Assembly: GCA_965227095.1 (NCBI GenBank)
Contig: CBDDFL010000002.1
Coordinates: 868,001 to 932,000 of the forward strand
Reading direction: 5' to 3'
Length of the DNA: 64,000 nt
Source: JANQMY01 sp965227095
GTDB lineage: Bacteria; Pseudomonadota; Alphaproteobacteria; JANQMY01
Within the stretch, counting starts at the first letter, position 1, and every line of letters begins with the position of its first letter. The translations under genes were made by a program, and so were the position numbers. The notes below the pieces were generated by a model. It was not told the DNA's origin, did no database searches, and saw only the letters and a list, made by a program, of their open reading frames with translations. Below, piece after piece: positions 1 to 7,972 of this stretch.

Positions 1-585
1 TTCTTTCAGCCAGCGCGCCGCATAATCGATCATGGGCTGGGGCGTTTCAAATTCTTGGTAGCGTTCCCAGTTGAGGTCGATGAGTTCTGCCGGCTGGACC
101 ACTTGCAGCGTCCGGTCGAGGCCCGTTCCCGTCAGGTCCAGCTGATGGATGCGCGCGAGGTTTTCGCCACATTGATAGGCAAGCTTGGGGCGCACATCGG
201 CCAGGTGTTCGGCCCGCAGCACACGAGCCCCAAGCGTTTCGCCGTCCAACCATTCCATCAAAAAGCCGTCGCCCAAATCGTCTTCCGTGTCCAGCACGTG
301 AAGAACGCGCGGTTCCGGTACACCGGCCTCTGCCGCCAGCCGGATGAGTTGGGCTTCCACCCGCAAACCGGGGCGGCCTTCCAAGTCATCCACATTTTCG
401 CCGCCGGGCGCCCGGCGCAAGCACAGCTTCACATCGTCGGTCGCGGTTTCTACCACCAGCGCATAGGTTTCCTGGCTTGCACCCGCGGACAAGCGTTCGA
501 AATGCTTTAGGCGCTGACAGCCCGGCACCCGTGCTTTCACGAGTGCCGCAAGCTTTGCTTCCAATTCTCCTTGGGGAGGGGTCAT
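1..585 (-). CDS. APH-family phosphotransferase (partial, N-terminal 195 aa)
   Basis: This is the N-terminal part of an aminoglycoside-phosphotransferase/choline-kinase-fold protein that runs off the left edge of the window. The visible part carries the N-lobe (a nucleotide-binding strand around SAGASQETY and the hinge-like FLMEWLDGE) and an alpha-helical LARIHQLDL segment; the catalytic loop lies outside. Its ATG overlaps the stop of the upstream acyl-CoA dehydrogenase by 4 bp (ATGA), so the two are translationally coupled. Proteins of this type next to acyl-CoA dehydrogenases resemble the kinase domain of eukaryotic ACAD10/ACAD11, which phosphorylates 4-hydroxyacyl-CoAs. That function is inferred from context; real antibiotic resistance is unlikely. 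Confidence 0.8.
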   Translation of the reverse strand, partial: MTPPQGELEAKLAALVKARVPGCQRLKHFERLSAGASQETYALVVETATDDVKLCLRRAPGGENVDDLEGRPGLRVEAQLIRLAAEAGVPEPRVLHVLDTEDDLGDGFLMEWLDGETLGARVLRAEHLADVRPKLAYQCGENLARIHQLDLTGTGLDRTLQVVQPAELIDLNWERYQEFETPQPMIDYAARWLKE

Positions 586-1871
586 TCTGCTGCCTTTGGT
601 TGGATTTTGGAGACACCTTTAGGTGCTTGGCCTTTCATAAAGCCAAACATATAGCCAGCCACGCGCCGCATTTGGATTTCTTCCGAACCTTCGGTGATGC
701 GATAGCGCCGATGGTGCCGATAGATATGCTCAAACGGTTTATGGCGCGAATAGCCCATGCCGCCATGGGTCTGGATGGCGCGGTCGGCGGCGTCACAACA
801 TAAGCGGTTGGCCCTGTAATTGCACATGGAGACTTTATCCGAAACAGAGAAGTGTCCGTCACGGTCCATGATCCACGCTGTCTTATGAATCAGTGTACGC
901 AGCATTTCCGCTTCCGCCTGCAATTCCACCAGGGGAAATTGAATGGCCTGATTGGTGGCCAGCGCTTTACCGAAGGGTTTGCGTTCTTGCGCATATTTCA
1001 CGGATTCGCTGATGCAGAATTGCGCCGCGCCCAGGCTGGAGGCCGCTTGGCGAATGCGGTTTTCATGCACAAAGTGCTGGGCAAGTGCCAAGCCTTGACC
1101 TTCTTCGCCGAACAGCGCCTCGTCGGGCACCCAAATGTCCGTGAGCGACACATGGGCATGGTCCGTTGGCATGTTGAAGGTCCAATAATATTCTTCCACT
1201 TTGAAGCCTTCGGAATCCGTCGGTACCAGGAAGCAAGAAATGCCCAGCGCGCTGCCGTCGTCGCCGCTGGTGCGGGCGAAGATCATGTCGTAATTGGCCA
1301 CATGCACGCCGGTGTTCCACATCTTGGCGCCATTGATGCGCCAGCCATTGCCGTCTTTCACCGCACGGGTTTCCATGAAGGTGGCATCGGAGCCATGATC
1401 CGGTTCGGTCAATCCGAACGCCATGCGGTATTCGCCGGTGATCATGCCTTCTAGAAATTTCCCCTTTTGTGCCTCGGTTCCGAAATCGCGCATCATCAAC
1501 ACGGTGGGGAAGTTGCCCACAATGGAACTTTCGTTCTGCAAATCGTTGTGCAGGCCAAGCCCTTTCGCCGCCAAATGTTCGCGGATGATGGCCATGGCCA
1601 AATTGCCGCCATCTTGGCCGCCGAATTCGGTGGGCAGCGCAAACCGCAAATGGCCCGCAGCGTCCGCGCGCCGGCGCATCTCGCGCAGCAATTGTTCCCA
1701 TTCTTTGTTCGGCAGGCCGCCACGATCCCAATCGGTGCGGGCGTCTTCGCGGCGATGATCAAAGAAACGGATATTGTCGTCTTGCTGTTCTAGCGGCTTG
1801 ATCTCACGCTCGATAAAATCATCCAGCACTTTCAAATAGTCACTAATGTCCTTTGGGATGTCGAAATCCAT
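582..1871 (-). CDS. acyl-CoA dehydrogenase (ACAD10/11-like)
   Basis: A 429-aa flavoprotein of the acyl-CoA dehydrogenase family, expected to oxidise the alpha-beta bond of an acyl-CoA with FAD and pass electrons to ETF. The family features are clear: FGLTEPDHGSDA and the NGAKMWNTG strand in the middle domain, then the C-terminal helical domain with ERKPFGKAL, QTHGGMGYS and a final EEIQMRRVAGYMFG. I chose the ATG at 1871 because an AGAGAGGA ribosome site sits a few bases upstream; the reading frame stays open for 11 further codons to 1904 without such a site. It is coupled by a 4-bp overlap to the APH-like kinase gene. The substrate is unknown; a medium- or long-chain or hydroxylated acyl-CoA is plausible. 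Confidence 0.92.
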   Translation of the reverse strand: MDFDIPKDISDYLKVLDDFIEREIKPLEQQDDNIRFFDHRREDARTDWDRGGLPNKEWEQLLREMRRRADAAGHLRFALPTEFGGQDGGNLAMAIIREHLAAKGLGLHNDLQNESSIVGNFPTVLMMRDFGTEAQKGKFLEGMITGEYRMAFGLTEPDHGSDATFMETRAVKDGNGWRINGAKMWNTGVHVANYDMIFARTSGDDGSALGISCFLVPTDSEGFKVEEYYWTFNMPTDHAHVSLTDIWVPDEALFGEEGQGLALAQHFVHENRIRQAASSLGAAQFCISESVKYAQERKPFGKALATNQAIQFPLVELQAEAEMLRTLIHKTAWIMDRDGHFSVSDKVSMCNYRANRLCCDAADRAIQTHGGMGYSRHKPFEHIYRHHRRYRITEGSEEIQMRRVAGYMFGFMKGQAPKGVSKIQPKAAE

Positions 1872-2113
1872 CGCGTCCTCTCTTATTTGGAATATCTTTG
1901 ACATCTATTGTGCCAGTGTCTCGGGCGCGCGCAAAGCGAAGATACTGTCGCAATCATGATTTCTTTCGCGGTGGAAATTCGCTGTTCTACTTTTGGCGAT
2001 TTGGGCAGGAAATGGCCCTGGTTCTGTTTGATTTTGGCCATTGACGGCTTGCCTTAGGGTCATATTTCCCTGTCAAACTGTGGCACAAAATTACACACCC
2101 AAGGGAGACGCCC

Positions 2114-3136
2114 GTGAACGAGAACAATCGGCAATATGTATTGGTCAAGCGGCCGGAGACAGATGTCACCGACGACATCTTCGACTATCGCGAGGGTGCC
2201 ATTCCGGATCCGGGGGAGGGGGAGGTCCTGCTTAAGACCTTGTATCTCTCGTTCGACCCCACACAGCGCGGCTGGCTGAACGACGTGCCCAGCTACATTC
2301 CGCCTGTCCAAATTGGGGAACCCATGCGGGCCGGTGGCATCGGGCAGGTGGTGCAATCGAACAATCCGGACTTTGCGGTGGGCGACATCGTGCAAGGCAC
2401 AATCGCCTGGCAAGACTATACGGCCGTGAAACCCGGCGGCGCCATGCCCCTGACAAAGCTATCGCGTGATTATCCGCTCACACACAATATGAGTATTTTT
2501 GGCGTCACCGGTCTGACGGGTTATTTCGGCCTGCTCGAAATCGGCCAACCCAAAGAAGGGGACACGGTGGTCGTGTCGGGAGCTGCCGGTGCCACGGGGT
2601 CCGTCGCGGGGCAGATTGCCAAAATCAAAGGCTGCCGTGTGATTGGCATTGCCGGTGGGCCAGACAAGTGCAATTGGTTGACCAGCAAAGCGAACTTTGA
2701 CGCGGCCATCGATTACAAAAACGATGACGTGGACGCCAAGCTGAAAGAGCTATGCCCCAACGGCATTAATGTCTACTTCGATAATGTGGGCGGTGAAATC
2801 CTCGATGCGGCGTTGTTGAACTTGGCGGACGGCGCCCGCATCGTGGTCTGCGGCGGTATCTCCAGCGGATACCATTCCTGGGGCACGGACCATCCGCCTA
2901 AAAACTATATGAACCTCATTCTGCATTCGGCACGCATGGAAGGGTTCCTTGTGCTCACCTATGCCGCGAAGTTTCCGCAAGCGATTGGCGATCTGGCCAA
3001 ATGGGTGCAAGACGGAAAAATCCATTTCGAGGAACATATCGTCGAGGGGCTTGAAAACGCACCGGCCACCTTGCGCGGCCTGTTTGAAGGCAAAAACCTC
3101 GGAAAATTGATCCTCCACGTGGCTGATCCGGAATAA
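2114..3136 (+). CDS. NADP-dependent oxidoreductase, MDR family (CurA/LTB4DH-like)
   Basis: A 340-aa zinc-independent medium-chain dehydrogenase/reductase. The nucleotide-binding motif GAAGATGSVAGQIAK is followed by the RVIGIAGGPDKC segment, the usual NADPH-recognition region of the leukotriene B4 12-hydroxydehydrogenase/prostaglandin reductase/CurA group. The N-terminal phrase LVKRPE and the acidic GEVLLKTLYLSFDPTQRGW stretch are also typical. These enzymes reduce the alpha-beta double bond of enones and enals. The start is a GTG preceded by AAGGGAGA. The gene is divergent from the acyl-CoA dehydrogenase and stands alone, with 50 bp to the AraC-type gene. The true substrate cannot be told from sequence. 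Confidence 0.9.
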   Translation: MNENNRQYVLVKRPETDVTDDIFDYREGAIPDPGEGEVLLKTLYLSFDPTQRGWLNDVPSYIPPVQIGEPMRAGGIGQVVQSNNPDFAVGDIVQGTIAWQDYTAVKPGGAMPLTKLSRDYPLTHNMSIFGVTGLTGYFGLLEIGQPKEGDTVVVSGAAGATGSVAGQIAKIKGCRVIGIAGGPDKCNWLTSKANFDAAIDYKNDDVDAKLKELCPNGINVYFDNVGGEILDAALLNLADGARIVVCGGISSGYHSWGTDHPPKNYMNLILHSARMEGFLVLTYAAKFPQAIGDLAKWVQDGKIHFEEHIVEGLENAPATLRGLFEGKNLGKLILHVADPE

Positions 3137-3186
3137 TCTGGTCCTATCCCCTTGCGCATGGGGGCGAACCCATTAGGTTTGCCTCC

Positions 3187-4287
3187 ATGTCGGGCATCGA
3201 AACCCTCAATCTTTTTTTTCGCTTCGCAACGATTGGGCTGCAAATCGTTCTGTTCGTGCAGCTTGCCCGCGACGTGAAGCTCTATCCCTTCAAGGGCCTG
3301 TTCCTCGGGCTCATTGCCTGCAGTGCGGTCTATATCGTCGTGTCGTCAGGGACGGCGTACCAGCTGTCGCCCGAGCTTGTTCTGTCCGTTGTGCCCGCGA
3401 CGTTTGTGGTGCCCTGGTTGTTCTGGACCAGCACCTTGGCGCTGTTCGAGGACGATTTTGTGTTGGAGCCGTTTCACTGGATTGTGCTGGCGCTGTTTTT
3501 CACCCTGTCCTGCGTTGTGTTCTATTTCAGCATTCGGGTGTCGGGCTCGCCGGCCGGGTGGATGTCCCCGTTACGGGATTTGGCCGGCCTTGCCTTGGTG
3601 GGCCACGGATTGTTCGTGGCCTGGCGCGGGCGCGACGCGGATTTGATGGAAAAACGCCGCTCTTTCCGGCTTCTGTTTGTGGCGTTGGTGGGCAGTTTGA
3701 TTGGCATCATCATTCTCTCGGAATTGGTGCTGGAACTCCTCGGCTTTGACGATGGTTCAGAGGCGCTGCGGTTAGCGGCCAGTATTTCCATTTGGGCGAT
3801 CGTTACTTTTTTGGGCCTGCAACTTTTGTCGCTTCGGCAAGACAGCCTGTTGGTGGCGTTGGCAAATACGTCAAAGCCAGAAGAAACCCCGTCCATTGAT
3901 CCTGCGGATCAAGCGCTGTTCCAAAAATTGCAACGGGCCATGGGCGATGACGAAGTGTTCCGCACCGAAGGCTTGACCATCGGCATATTGGCGCAAAAGT
4001 TGAGCACGCCGGAACATCAACTCCGTAAGCTGATCAACCAAGGCTTGGGGTACAAGAATTTCAACGCATTTCTCAATCAATATCGCATTGCCGCTGCGAA
4101 AGGCCAGTTGGCAGATCCGGAGCACGCCCGCAAACAAGTGCTGACCATCGCGTTGGAGGCAGGTTATGCATCTCTGGGGCCGTTTAACCGCGCCTTCAAG
4201 GAGGCCACCGGTCAAACACCCAGTGCCTATCGGAAACGGGCGCTGGCAGAATCGGCTGCTGTACAACGAACAAAGGAACCGTCATGA
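3187..4287 (+). CDS. membrane-anchored AraC-family transcriptional regulator
   Basis: A 366-aa protein with about six to seven hydrophobic segments in the first 220 residues and an AraC/XylS DNA-binding domain in the last 110. The DNA-binding part shows two helix-turn-helix units: LTIGILAQKLSTPEHQLRKL and the second with the AraC signature ALEAGYASLGPFNRAFKEATG, then TPSAYRKR. The layout matches a known class of regulators in which a membrane sensor region is fused to AraC. Its stop overlaps the start of the glutathione S-transferase gene by 4 bp, so the regulator and GST are co-expressed. The signal it senses is unknown. Confidence 0.88.
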   Translation: MSGIETLNLFFRFATIGLQIVLFVQLARDVKLYPFKGLFLGLIACSAVYIVVSSGTAYQLSPELVLSVVPATFVVPWLFWTSTLALFEDDFVLEPFHWIVLALFFTLSCVVFYFSIRVSGSPAGWMSPLRDLAGLALVGHGLFVAWRGRDADLMEKRRSFRLLFVALVGSLIGIIILSELVLELLGFDDGSEALRLAASISIWAIVTFLGLQLLSLRQDSLLVALANTSKPEETPSIDPADQALFQKLQRAMGDDEVFRTEGLTIGILAQKLSTPEHQLRKLINQGLGYKNFNAFLNQYRIAAAKGQLADPEHARKQVLTIALEAGYASLGPFNRAFKEATGQTPSAYRKRALAESAAVQRTKEPS

Positions 4288-4928
4288 TCAAAAGTTGGGG
4301 GCGCCGCAGCGGGTTTAACGTGCAAAAAGTGTTGTGGCTGCTGGACGAATTGCAGCTCGACTATGACCACACAGAATTGGGCGGTGATTTTGGCGGGCTC
4401 GATAATCCGGAATTCCGCGCCATGAACCCTCATCGCAAAGTCCCCGTTATTGAGGATGACGGGGTGGTGGTGTGGGAATCTCACGCAATCCTGCGCTATC
4501 TCGCGGCAAAATATGGCGCGGGAACGCTTTGGTCGGCGGATCCGGCCGTTCAATCCTTGTCAGACCGTTGGATGGACTGGTCTTTGTCGCGTCTGCAACC
4601 CGACTTTATGGACATCTTCTGGGGCTTCTATCGGACGCCGCCGTCGAAACATGACTGGGAATTCATCAAGGCGGCCCAGCAAAAATGCGTCGATGATTTT
4701 GAATTGCTCGACACCCATTTGTCCCATCAGCCATTTCTAGCGGGCGCCCATTTCACAGTGGGGGACATTCCGGCGGGGACGGCCTTGTTCAGATATTTCT
4801 CTCTGGAGATCGACCAACCGGCGGTGCCCCATGTGCGGGCGTGGTATGCGCGCCTTCAGGAACGCCCCGGCTATCGCAGCCATGTGATGCTGCCCTTCGA
4901 CGAAATGAAGGGCAAAGAAACCTTCTAG
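4284..4928 (+). CDS. glutathione S-transferase family protein
   Basis: A 214-aa two-domain GST. The N-terminal thioredoxin-like domain carries NVQKVLWLLDEL, the cis-proline segment HRKVPVIED and the glutathione-contacting WESHAILRYLA. The helical C-terminal domain includes FLAGAHFTVGDIPAGTALFRYF, the usual N-capping box region. The first residues (IKSWGRRSGFNVQKV) place a Ser where the activating Ser or Cys normally lies. The gene overlaps the AraC-type regulator by 4 bp. The likely role is glutathione conjugation or reduction of an electrophile; the substrate is unknown. Confidence 0.92.
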   Translation: MIKSWGRRSGFNVQKVLWLLDELQLDYDHTELGGDFGGLDNPEFRAMNPHRKVPVIEDDGVVVWESHAILRYLAAKYGAGTLWSADPAVQSLSDRWMDWSLSRLQPDFMDIFWGFYRTPPSKHDWEFIKAAQQKCVDDFELLDTHLSHQPFLAGAHFTVGDIPAGTALFRYFSLEIDQPAVPHVRAWYARLQERPGYRSHVMLPFDEMKGKETF

Positions 4929-4965
4929 GCAACCTTTCTCCAATCGCCGATTTCAAAAAATAGAC

Positions 4966-4987
4966 GCTGATTTCCGCGGAAATCAGC
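4966..4987. terminator. perfect 22-bp palindrome after the GST gene
   Basis: GCTGATTTCCG and its reverse complement CGGAAATCAGC are directly abutted, about 40 bp beyond the GST stop. A following TGATTTTGC gives a weak T-rich tail. It may act as a terminator or as a cruciform; with no loop between the arms, a hairpin would lose its innermost pairs. Confidence 0.45.
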
Positions 4988-5082
4988 TGATTTTGCTTTC
5001 AAGAGGAATGAACGTCACCGCGTTTCTAGGTTGAGCGTGCCGCCGGCACTGGGCTGGCGCGCCTTAACGTAAGGAGAACGCC

Positions 5083-5583
5083 ATGACGTTGCGAAGACCT
5101 CGGTCGGTCCTCATCACACTGCTACTTGCAGTATCAGTCCCAAACTGGGCAGGGGCGGAAAAGGCCGCTGCCGCGGGCGAAGAGCTTGGGGGCCATTGGG
5201 TCACGACAGGCTATGAATCTGTTGTGAAGATTGGGGCTTGCCCCAAGGACAGCGCCCTTTTATGCGGGGATATTGTCTGGCTATGGGACGCCGTGGACGG
5301 GGACGGGGTGCCCACCCGCGATGAAGAAAATCCCGATCCCGATCAGCGGACACAACCCTTGTTGGGACGCACCATCATTATCGATATGACACAGCGTCCC
5401 GACGCACCGCGCACAGCATCCGGCGACATCTACAATCCGGGGGATGGACGTACTTATCGCGCCACTATCGATCTTATCGATGCCACCACATTGCACGTGG
5501 AGGGATGCGTCATGTTCCTGTGCCAAACACAAGTGTGGCGGCGGCCCTCCGCATTGCCACGTTTTGACAACACAGACACGTGA
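5083..5583 (+). CDS. DUF2147 domain secreted protein
   Basis: A 166-aa protein with an N-terminal signal peptide (RRPRSVLITLLLAVSVPNWAGA, cleavage near residue 25). The mature part has the DUF2147 pattern: a GHWVT opening, VKIGACPKDSALLCGDIVWL, the NPDPDQRTQPLLGRTII stretch, GDIYNPGDGRTY and a final VEGCVMFLCQTQVWRR. In this family the protein is periplasmic or exported, often adopts a lipocalin-like barrel, and has no assigned biochemical role. Four cysteines could form two disulfides. A clear ribosome site (TAAGGAGAACGCC) precedes the ATG. It sits 11 bp before the hydroxylase gene, so the two form an operon. Confidence 0.88.
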   Translation: MTLRRPRSVLITLLLAVSVPNWAGAEKAAAAGEELGGHWVTTGYESVVKIGACPKDSALLCGDIVWLWDAVDGDGVPTRDEENPDPDQRTQPLLGRTIIIDMTQRPDAPRTASGDIYNPGDGRTYRATIDLIDATTLHVEGCVMFLCQTQVWRRPSALPRFDNTDT

Positions 5584-5594
5584 GGGGAGCCACC

Positions 5595-6416
5595 ATGGAA
5601 AGCTTGGAAAAACTACGTGCCGACCTGCCATTCTGGTTTGATGTGATGGTGGGCTCATTTTTGAGTAATGGCGTGCGCTACATCTTAATCGCGGGGTTTG
5701 CCTTTATCCTGGTCCATATCGTCCTGGCAACCTGGTACGCCCATAAACGGATACAAAATCACACACCGGATGGGGCGCAGGTGCGCCGCGAAATGCAATA
5801 TTCCATCGGAACACTGATTATCTTTGCTTTGCTCGACATCATTATGATCTGGCTCAACGAAATCGGCGTCTCGAAACTGTACTTCGATGTTGCGGATTAT
5901 GGATGGGGGTATCTCTGCGCCAGTTTTTTTATCACGGTCCTCATCCATGACGCCTATTTCTATGCCATTCACCGGTTGATGCATGTAAAGCCGATTTATG
6001 AGCGCGTACATAAGGTGCATCACACCTTCACCAATCCCACACCGTTTGCGGCATATGCCTTTCATCCCTTGGAAGCGGCGTTGGAATTCGGCGTTGTTGT
6101 GGTGTTGGTTTTGGTCATGCCCATCCACATTGCCGTGTTGATTGTCTTCGTTGTCTATATGCTGACCATGAATTCTTTGGCGCATTTGGGTTTCGAGTTT
6201 TTTCCCAAAGGGTTTGCCCGCCACCCGATTGGCAAGTGGTTCTTGACGGCAACGCACCACAATATTCACCACCGTACCTTTCGGTATAATTTTGGTTTTT
6301 ATTTCACCTTCTGGGACCGGGTGTTGGGCACAAACCATCCACATTATGAAGATCTGTTCGACGAGGTTGCAGGACGTGAGCGTGACGCAGCCGCCGAAGA
6401 GGCGTTGAGGACCTAG
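5595..6416 (+). CDS. sterol desaturase / fatty acid hydroxylase family protein
   Basis: A 273-aa integral membrane protein of the fatty acid hydroxylase superfamily, with a di-iron centre held by histidine clusters: HDAYFYAIHRLMH, HKVHHTF and HHNIHHRTF. Hydrophobic helices lie around residues 20-45, 75-95, 110-130 and 180-210. The start at the ATG preceded by GAGGGGAGCC fits better than an in-frame GTG that overlaps the DUF2147 stop. The enzymes oxidise C-H bonds in lipids, sterols, hopanoids or carotenoids with O2. Cotranscription with the DUF2147 gene is likely. The substrate is not predictable here. Confidence 0.9.
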   Translation: MESLEKLRADLPFWFDVMVGSFLSNGVRYILIAGFAFILVHIVLATWYAHKRIQNHTPDGAQVRREMQYSIGTLIIFALLDIIMIWLNEIGVSKLYFDVADYGWGYLCASFFITVLIHDAYFYAIHRLMHVKPIYERVHKVHHTFTNPTPFAAYAFHPLEAALEFGVVVVLVLVMPIHIAVLIVFVVYMLTMNSLAHLGFEFFPKGFARHPIGKWFLTATHHNIHHRTFRYNFGFYFTFWDRVLGTNHPHYEDLFDEVAGRERDAAAEEALRT

Positions 6417-6425
6417 AAATTGAGG

Positions 6426-7040
6426 TTAAGGCTTCGCGTCGACCGCACGGCCAAGGAGCGTGCGCCAAAGGGCAAACATCTTGTCTAAATGTTTGTTGTT
6501 TTGGTGCACGCCGCGTTGCACCACCAAACCCCGAACAAGGTAGAGTGTCAGTTCTGTGATGTCCTCTACCGAGATGCCATCCGGCAGCTCACCGACATTT
6601 CTTTTCGATGCGGCCCGAAGAGACTGGATCCATTCGGTGTCGATGGCCTCGAGTTCGTTTCTGAGGGGCTCGTCCGTCCGTGCCGCGATGAGAGACTCAA
6701 GTGTGGCGTAAAAATAGGATTCATCTTGTTTTGTCAGCCGCAGCACGTCGATGAAATCGGTGACCGACGCGGCATCTTTGTTTTTACGGTCTAAGCGCTG
6801 GGCCGTTTGGCCTTGCATGGCATCCCGATTGTGCTTCAGGGCCGCGATGAGGAGATCGTTCTTCTTTGGGAAATGGTGCGTTTGGGCACCGTTCGATACT
6901 TGCGCTTCGTCACAGATTTTCAGCGTACTGGCGCCGGACCAGCCATCCCGAAGAATGACCGACAAGGTGGCCTCCAAGAGCTTCTCCTTGGTTGCCTCTG
7001 ATCTGTCTTGCGTTGCTCTTTTTTTTGTCCGCGTGGCCAA
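6426..7040 (-). CDS. TetR/AcrR family transcriptional regulator
   Basis: A 204-aa TetR-type repressor. The N-terminal HTH is clear (TKEKLLEATLSVILRDGW, then ICDEAQVSNGAQTHHFPKKNDLL), followed by an all-helical ligand domain. I prefer the TTG at 7040 because a strong AGGAGG box lies 7 bp upstream; the frame is open to 7112 but that start has no such site. The gene is divergent from the isomerase-SDR pair, and a dyad-symmetric site lies between them, so it probably controls that pair and itself. Confidence 0.9.
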   Translation of the reverse strand: MATRTKKRATQDRSEATKEKLLEATLSVILRDGWSGASTLKICDEAQVSNGAQTHHFPKKNDLLIAALKHNRDAMQGQTAQRLDRKNKDAASVTDFIDVLRLTKQDESYFYATLESLIAARTDEPLRNELEAIDTEWIQSLRAASKRNVGELPDGISVEDITELTLYLVRGLVVQRGVHQNNKHLDKMFALWRTLLGRAVDAKP

Positions 7041-7128
7041 AGGAAAACCTCCTGTCGTGCGATGTTTTTTCGCTGAAACAACCAGATAGCGGTTTCGGTC
7101 ACTCAATGACAAGGGGCAGTCTCGTATA

Positions 7129-7163
7129 TTGACTCGCTAAAACAAAGAGAGTACTCTGTTTTT
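7129..7163 (+). promoter_or_regulatory. candidate promoter and TetR operator
   Basis: The divergent gap between the TetR gene and the isomerase contains TTGACT (7129-7134) and, 17 bp later, TACTCT (7152-7157), a plausible -35/-10 pair reading toward the isomerase. The perfect 10-bp palindrome AGAGTACTCT (7148-7157), flanked by partly matching A-rich and T-rich arms, lies over the -10. A repressor bound there would block RNA polymerase. This is read by eye only. Confidence 0.5.
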
Positions 7164-7253
7164 ATTAATTGAAATGCAGCGGTCAAGGCAGGGGCCAAAT
7201 TCTTCCCTGCTGGTTGGTCGAAAACGAGATTTCTAGGTTGGAGCGCGGATCAC

Positions 7254-7907
7254 ATGACGGACGTGGATGTCTATTGGTCGTTTCGAAGTCCATATTCTTA
7301 TCTAGCAACACCGGAATTGGTGCGCCTTGCGGACGAATTTGACGTAGCTGTAAATCTGCGCGTGGTGTTGCCGATTGCCGTGCGGACGAAGGAAACCGTT
7401 TTCGATCCGAAGAACCGCAAACCTGCTCAGTACATCATGATGGACTCCGCCCGGCGCGCGGAATTTCTCGGGTTGCCGATGTCCTTTCCGCCAACGCCCG
7501 ATCCGGTCGTTCAAGACTATGCAACTTTCGAAGTAGCCGACGAGCAACCGTATATTTTTCGCCTGTGTAAGCTGGGCGTTGAAGCGCAGCGTCAGGGGCG
7601 GGGCATGGAATTTGCCGCCCGGGTCTCACGCGTCATCTTGGGCGGCACGAAAGATTGGGATCAGGGGGATCACCTGAAGAATGCAGCCGCGGCGGCTGGC
7701 TTGGACCTTGATCAAATGGATCGTGCCATCGCCGATGGCGATCACCTGGCGGAAATCGAGCAGAACCAAAAAGACCTTGATGCATCCGGGCATTGGGGGG
7801 TGCCCACCATGGTGGTGCGGGGTGAACCCTTTTTTGGACAAGACCGGATCGAAACCCTGCGCTGGCGCTTGGACAAACTTGGATTGCGTAAATCCTCGTC
7901 TCACTGA
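7254..7907 (+). CDS. DsbA-family 2-hydroxychromene-2-carboxylate isomerase-like protein
   Basis: A 217-aa thioredoxin-fold protein of the HCCA isomerase/kappa-class GST group. The opening VYWSFRSPYSYLA supplies the Ser that takes the catalytic position in this family, and GHWGVPTMVVRGEPFFGQDRIETLRW near the end is the cis-Pro and glutathione-site signature. Known members isomerise 2-hydroxychromene-2-carboxylate in naphthalene breakdown using glutathione, but many have other roles. It is followed after 65 bp by an SDR gene in the same direction and preceded by a divergent TetR regulator, which suggests a small inducible detoxification or catabolic unit. Confidence 0.87.
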   Translation: MTDVDVYWSFRSPYSYLATPELVRLADEFDVAVNLRVVLPIAVRTKETVFDPKNRKPAQYIMMDSARRAEFLGLPMSFPPTPDPVVQDYATFEVADEQPYIFRLCKLGVEAQRQGRGMEFAARVSRVILGGTKDWDQGDHLKNAAAAAGLDLDQMDRAIADGDHLAEIEQNQKDLDASGHWGVPTMVVRGEPFFGQDRIETLRWRLDKLGLRKSSSH

Positions 7908-7972
7908 ACCGAATTTTTTGAAGCAAGGAAAAAGACGACCCGAAACGGCTTTCGTCTATATGGAGGAATGAC

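Noticed and set aside
1..585. Antibiotic resistance gene
   Set aside because: The APH fold alone does not show resistance; coupling to an acyl-CoA dehydrogenase points to fatty-acid metabolism.
852..1454. 200-aa plus-strand frame opposite the acyl-CoA dehydrogenase
   Set aside because: Antisense shadow of a clear family gene; high GC makes such frames common. Similar long shadows oppose carB, the OYE, rpoD and the sortase substrate.
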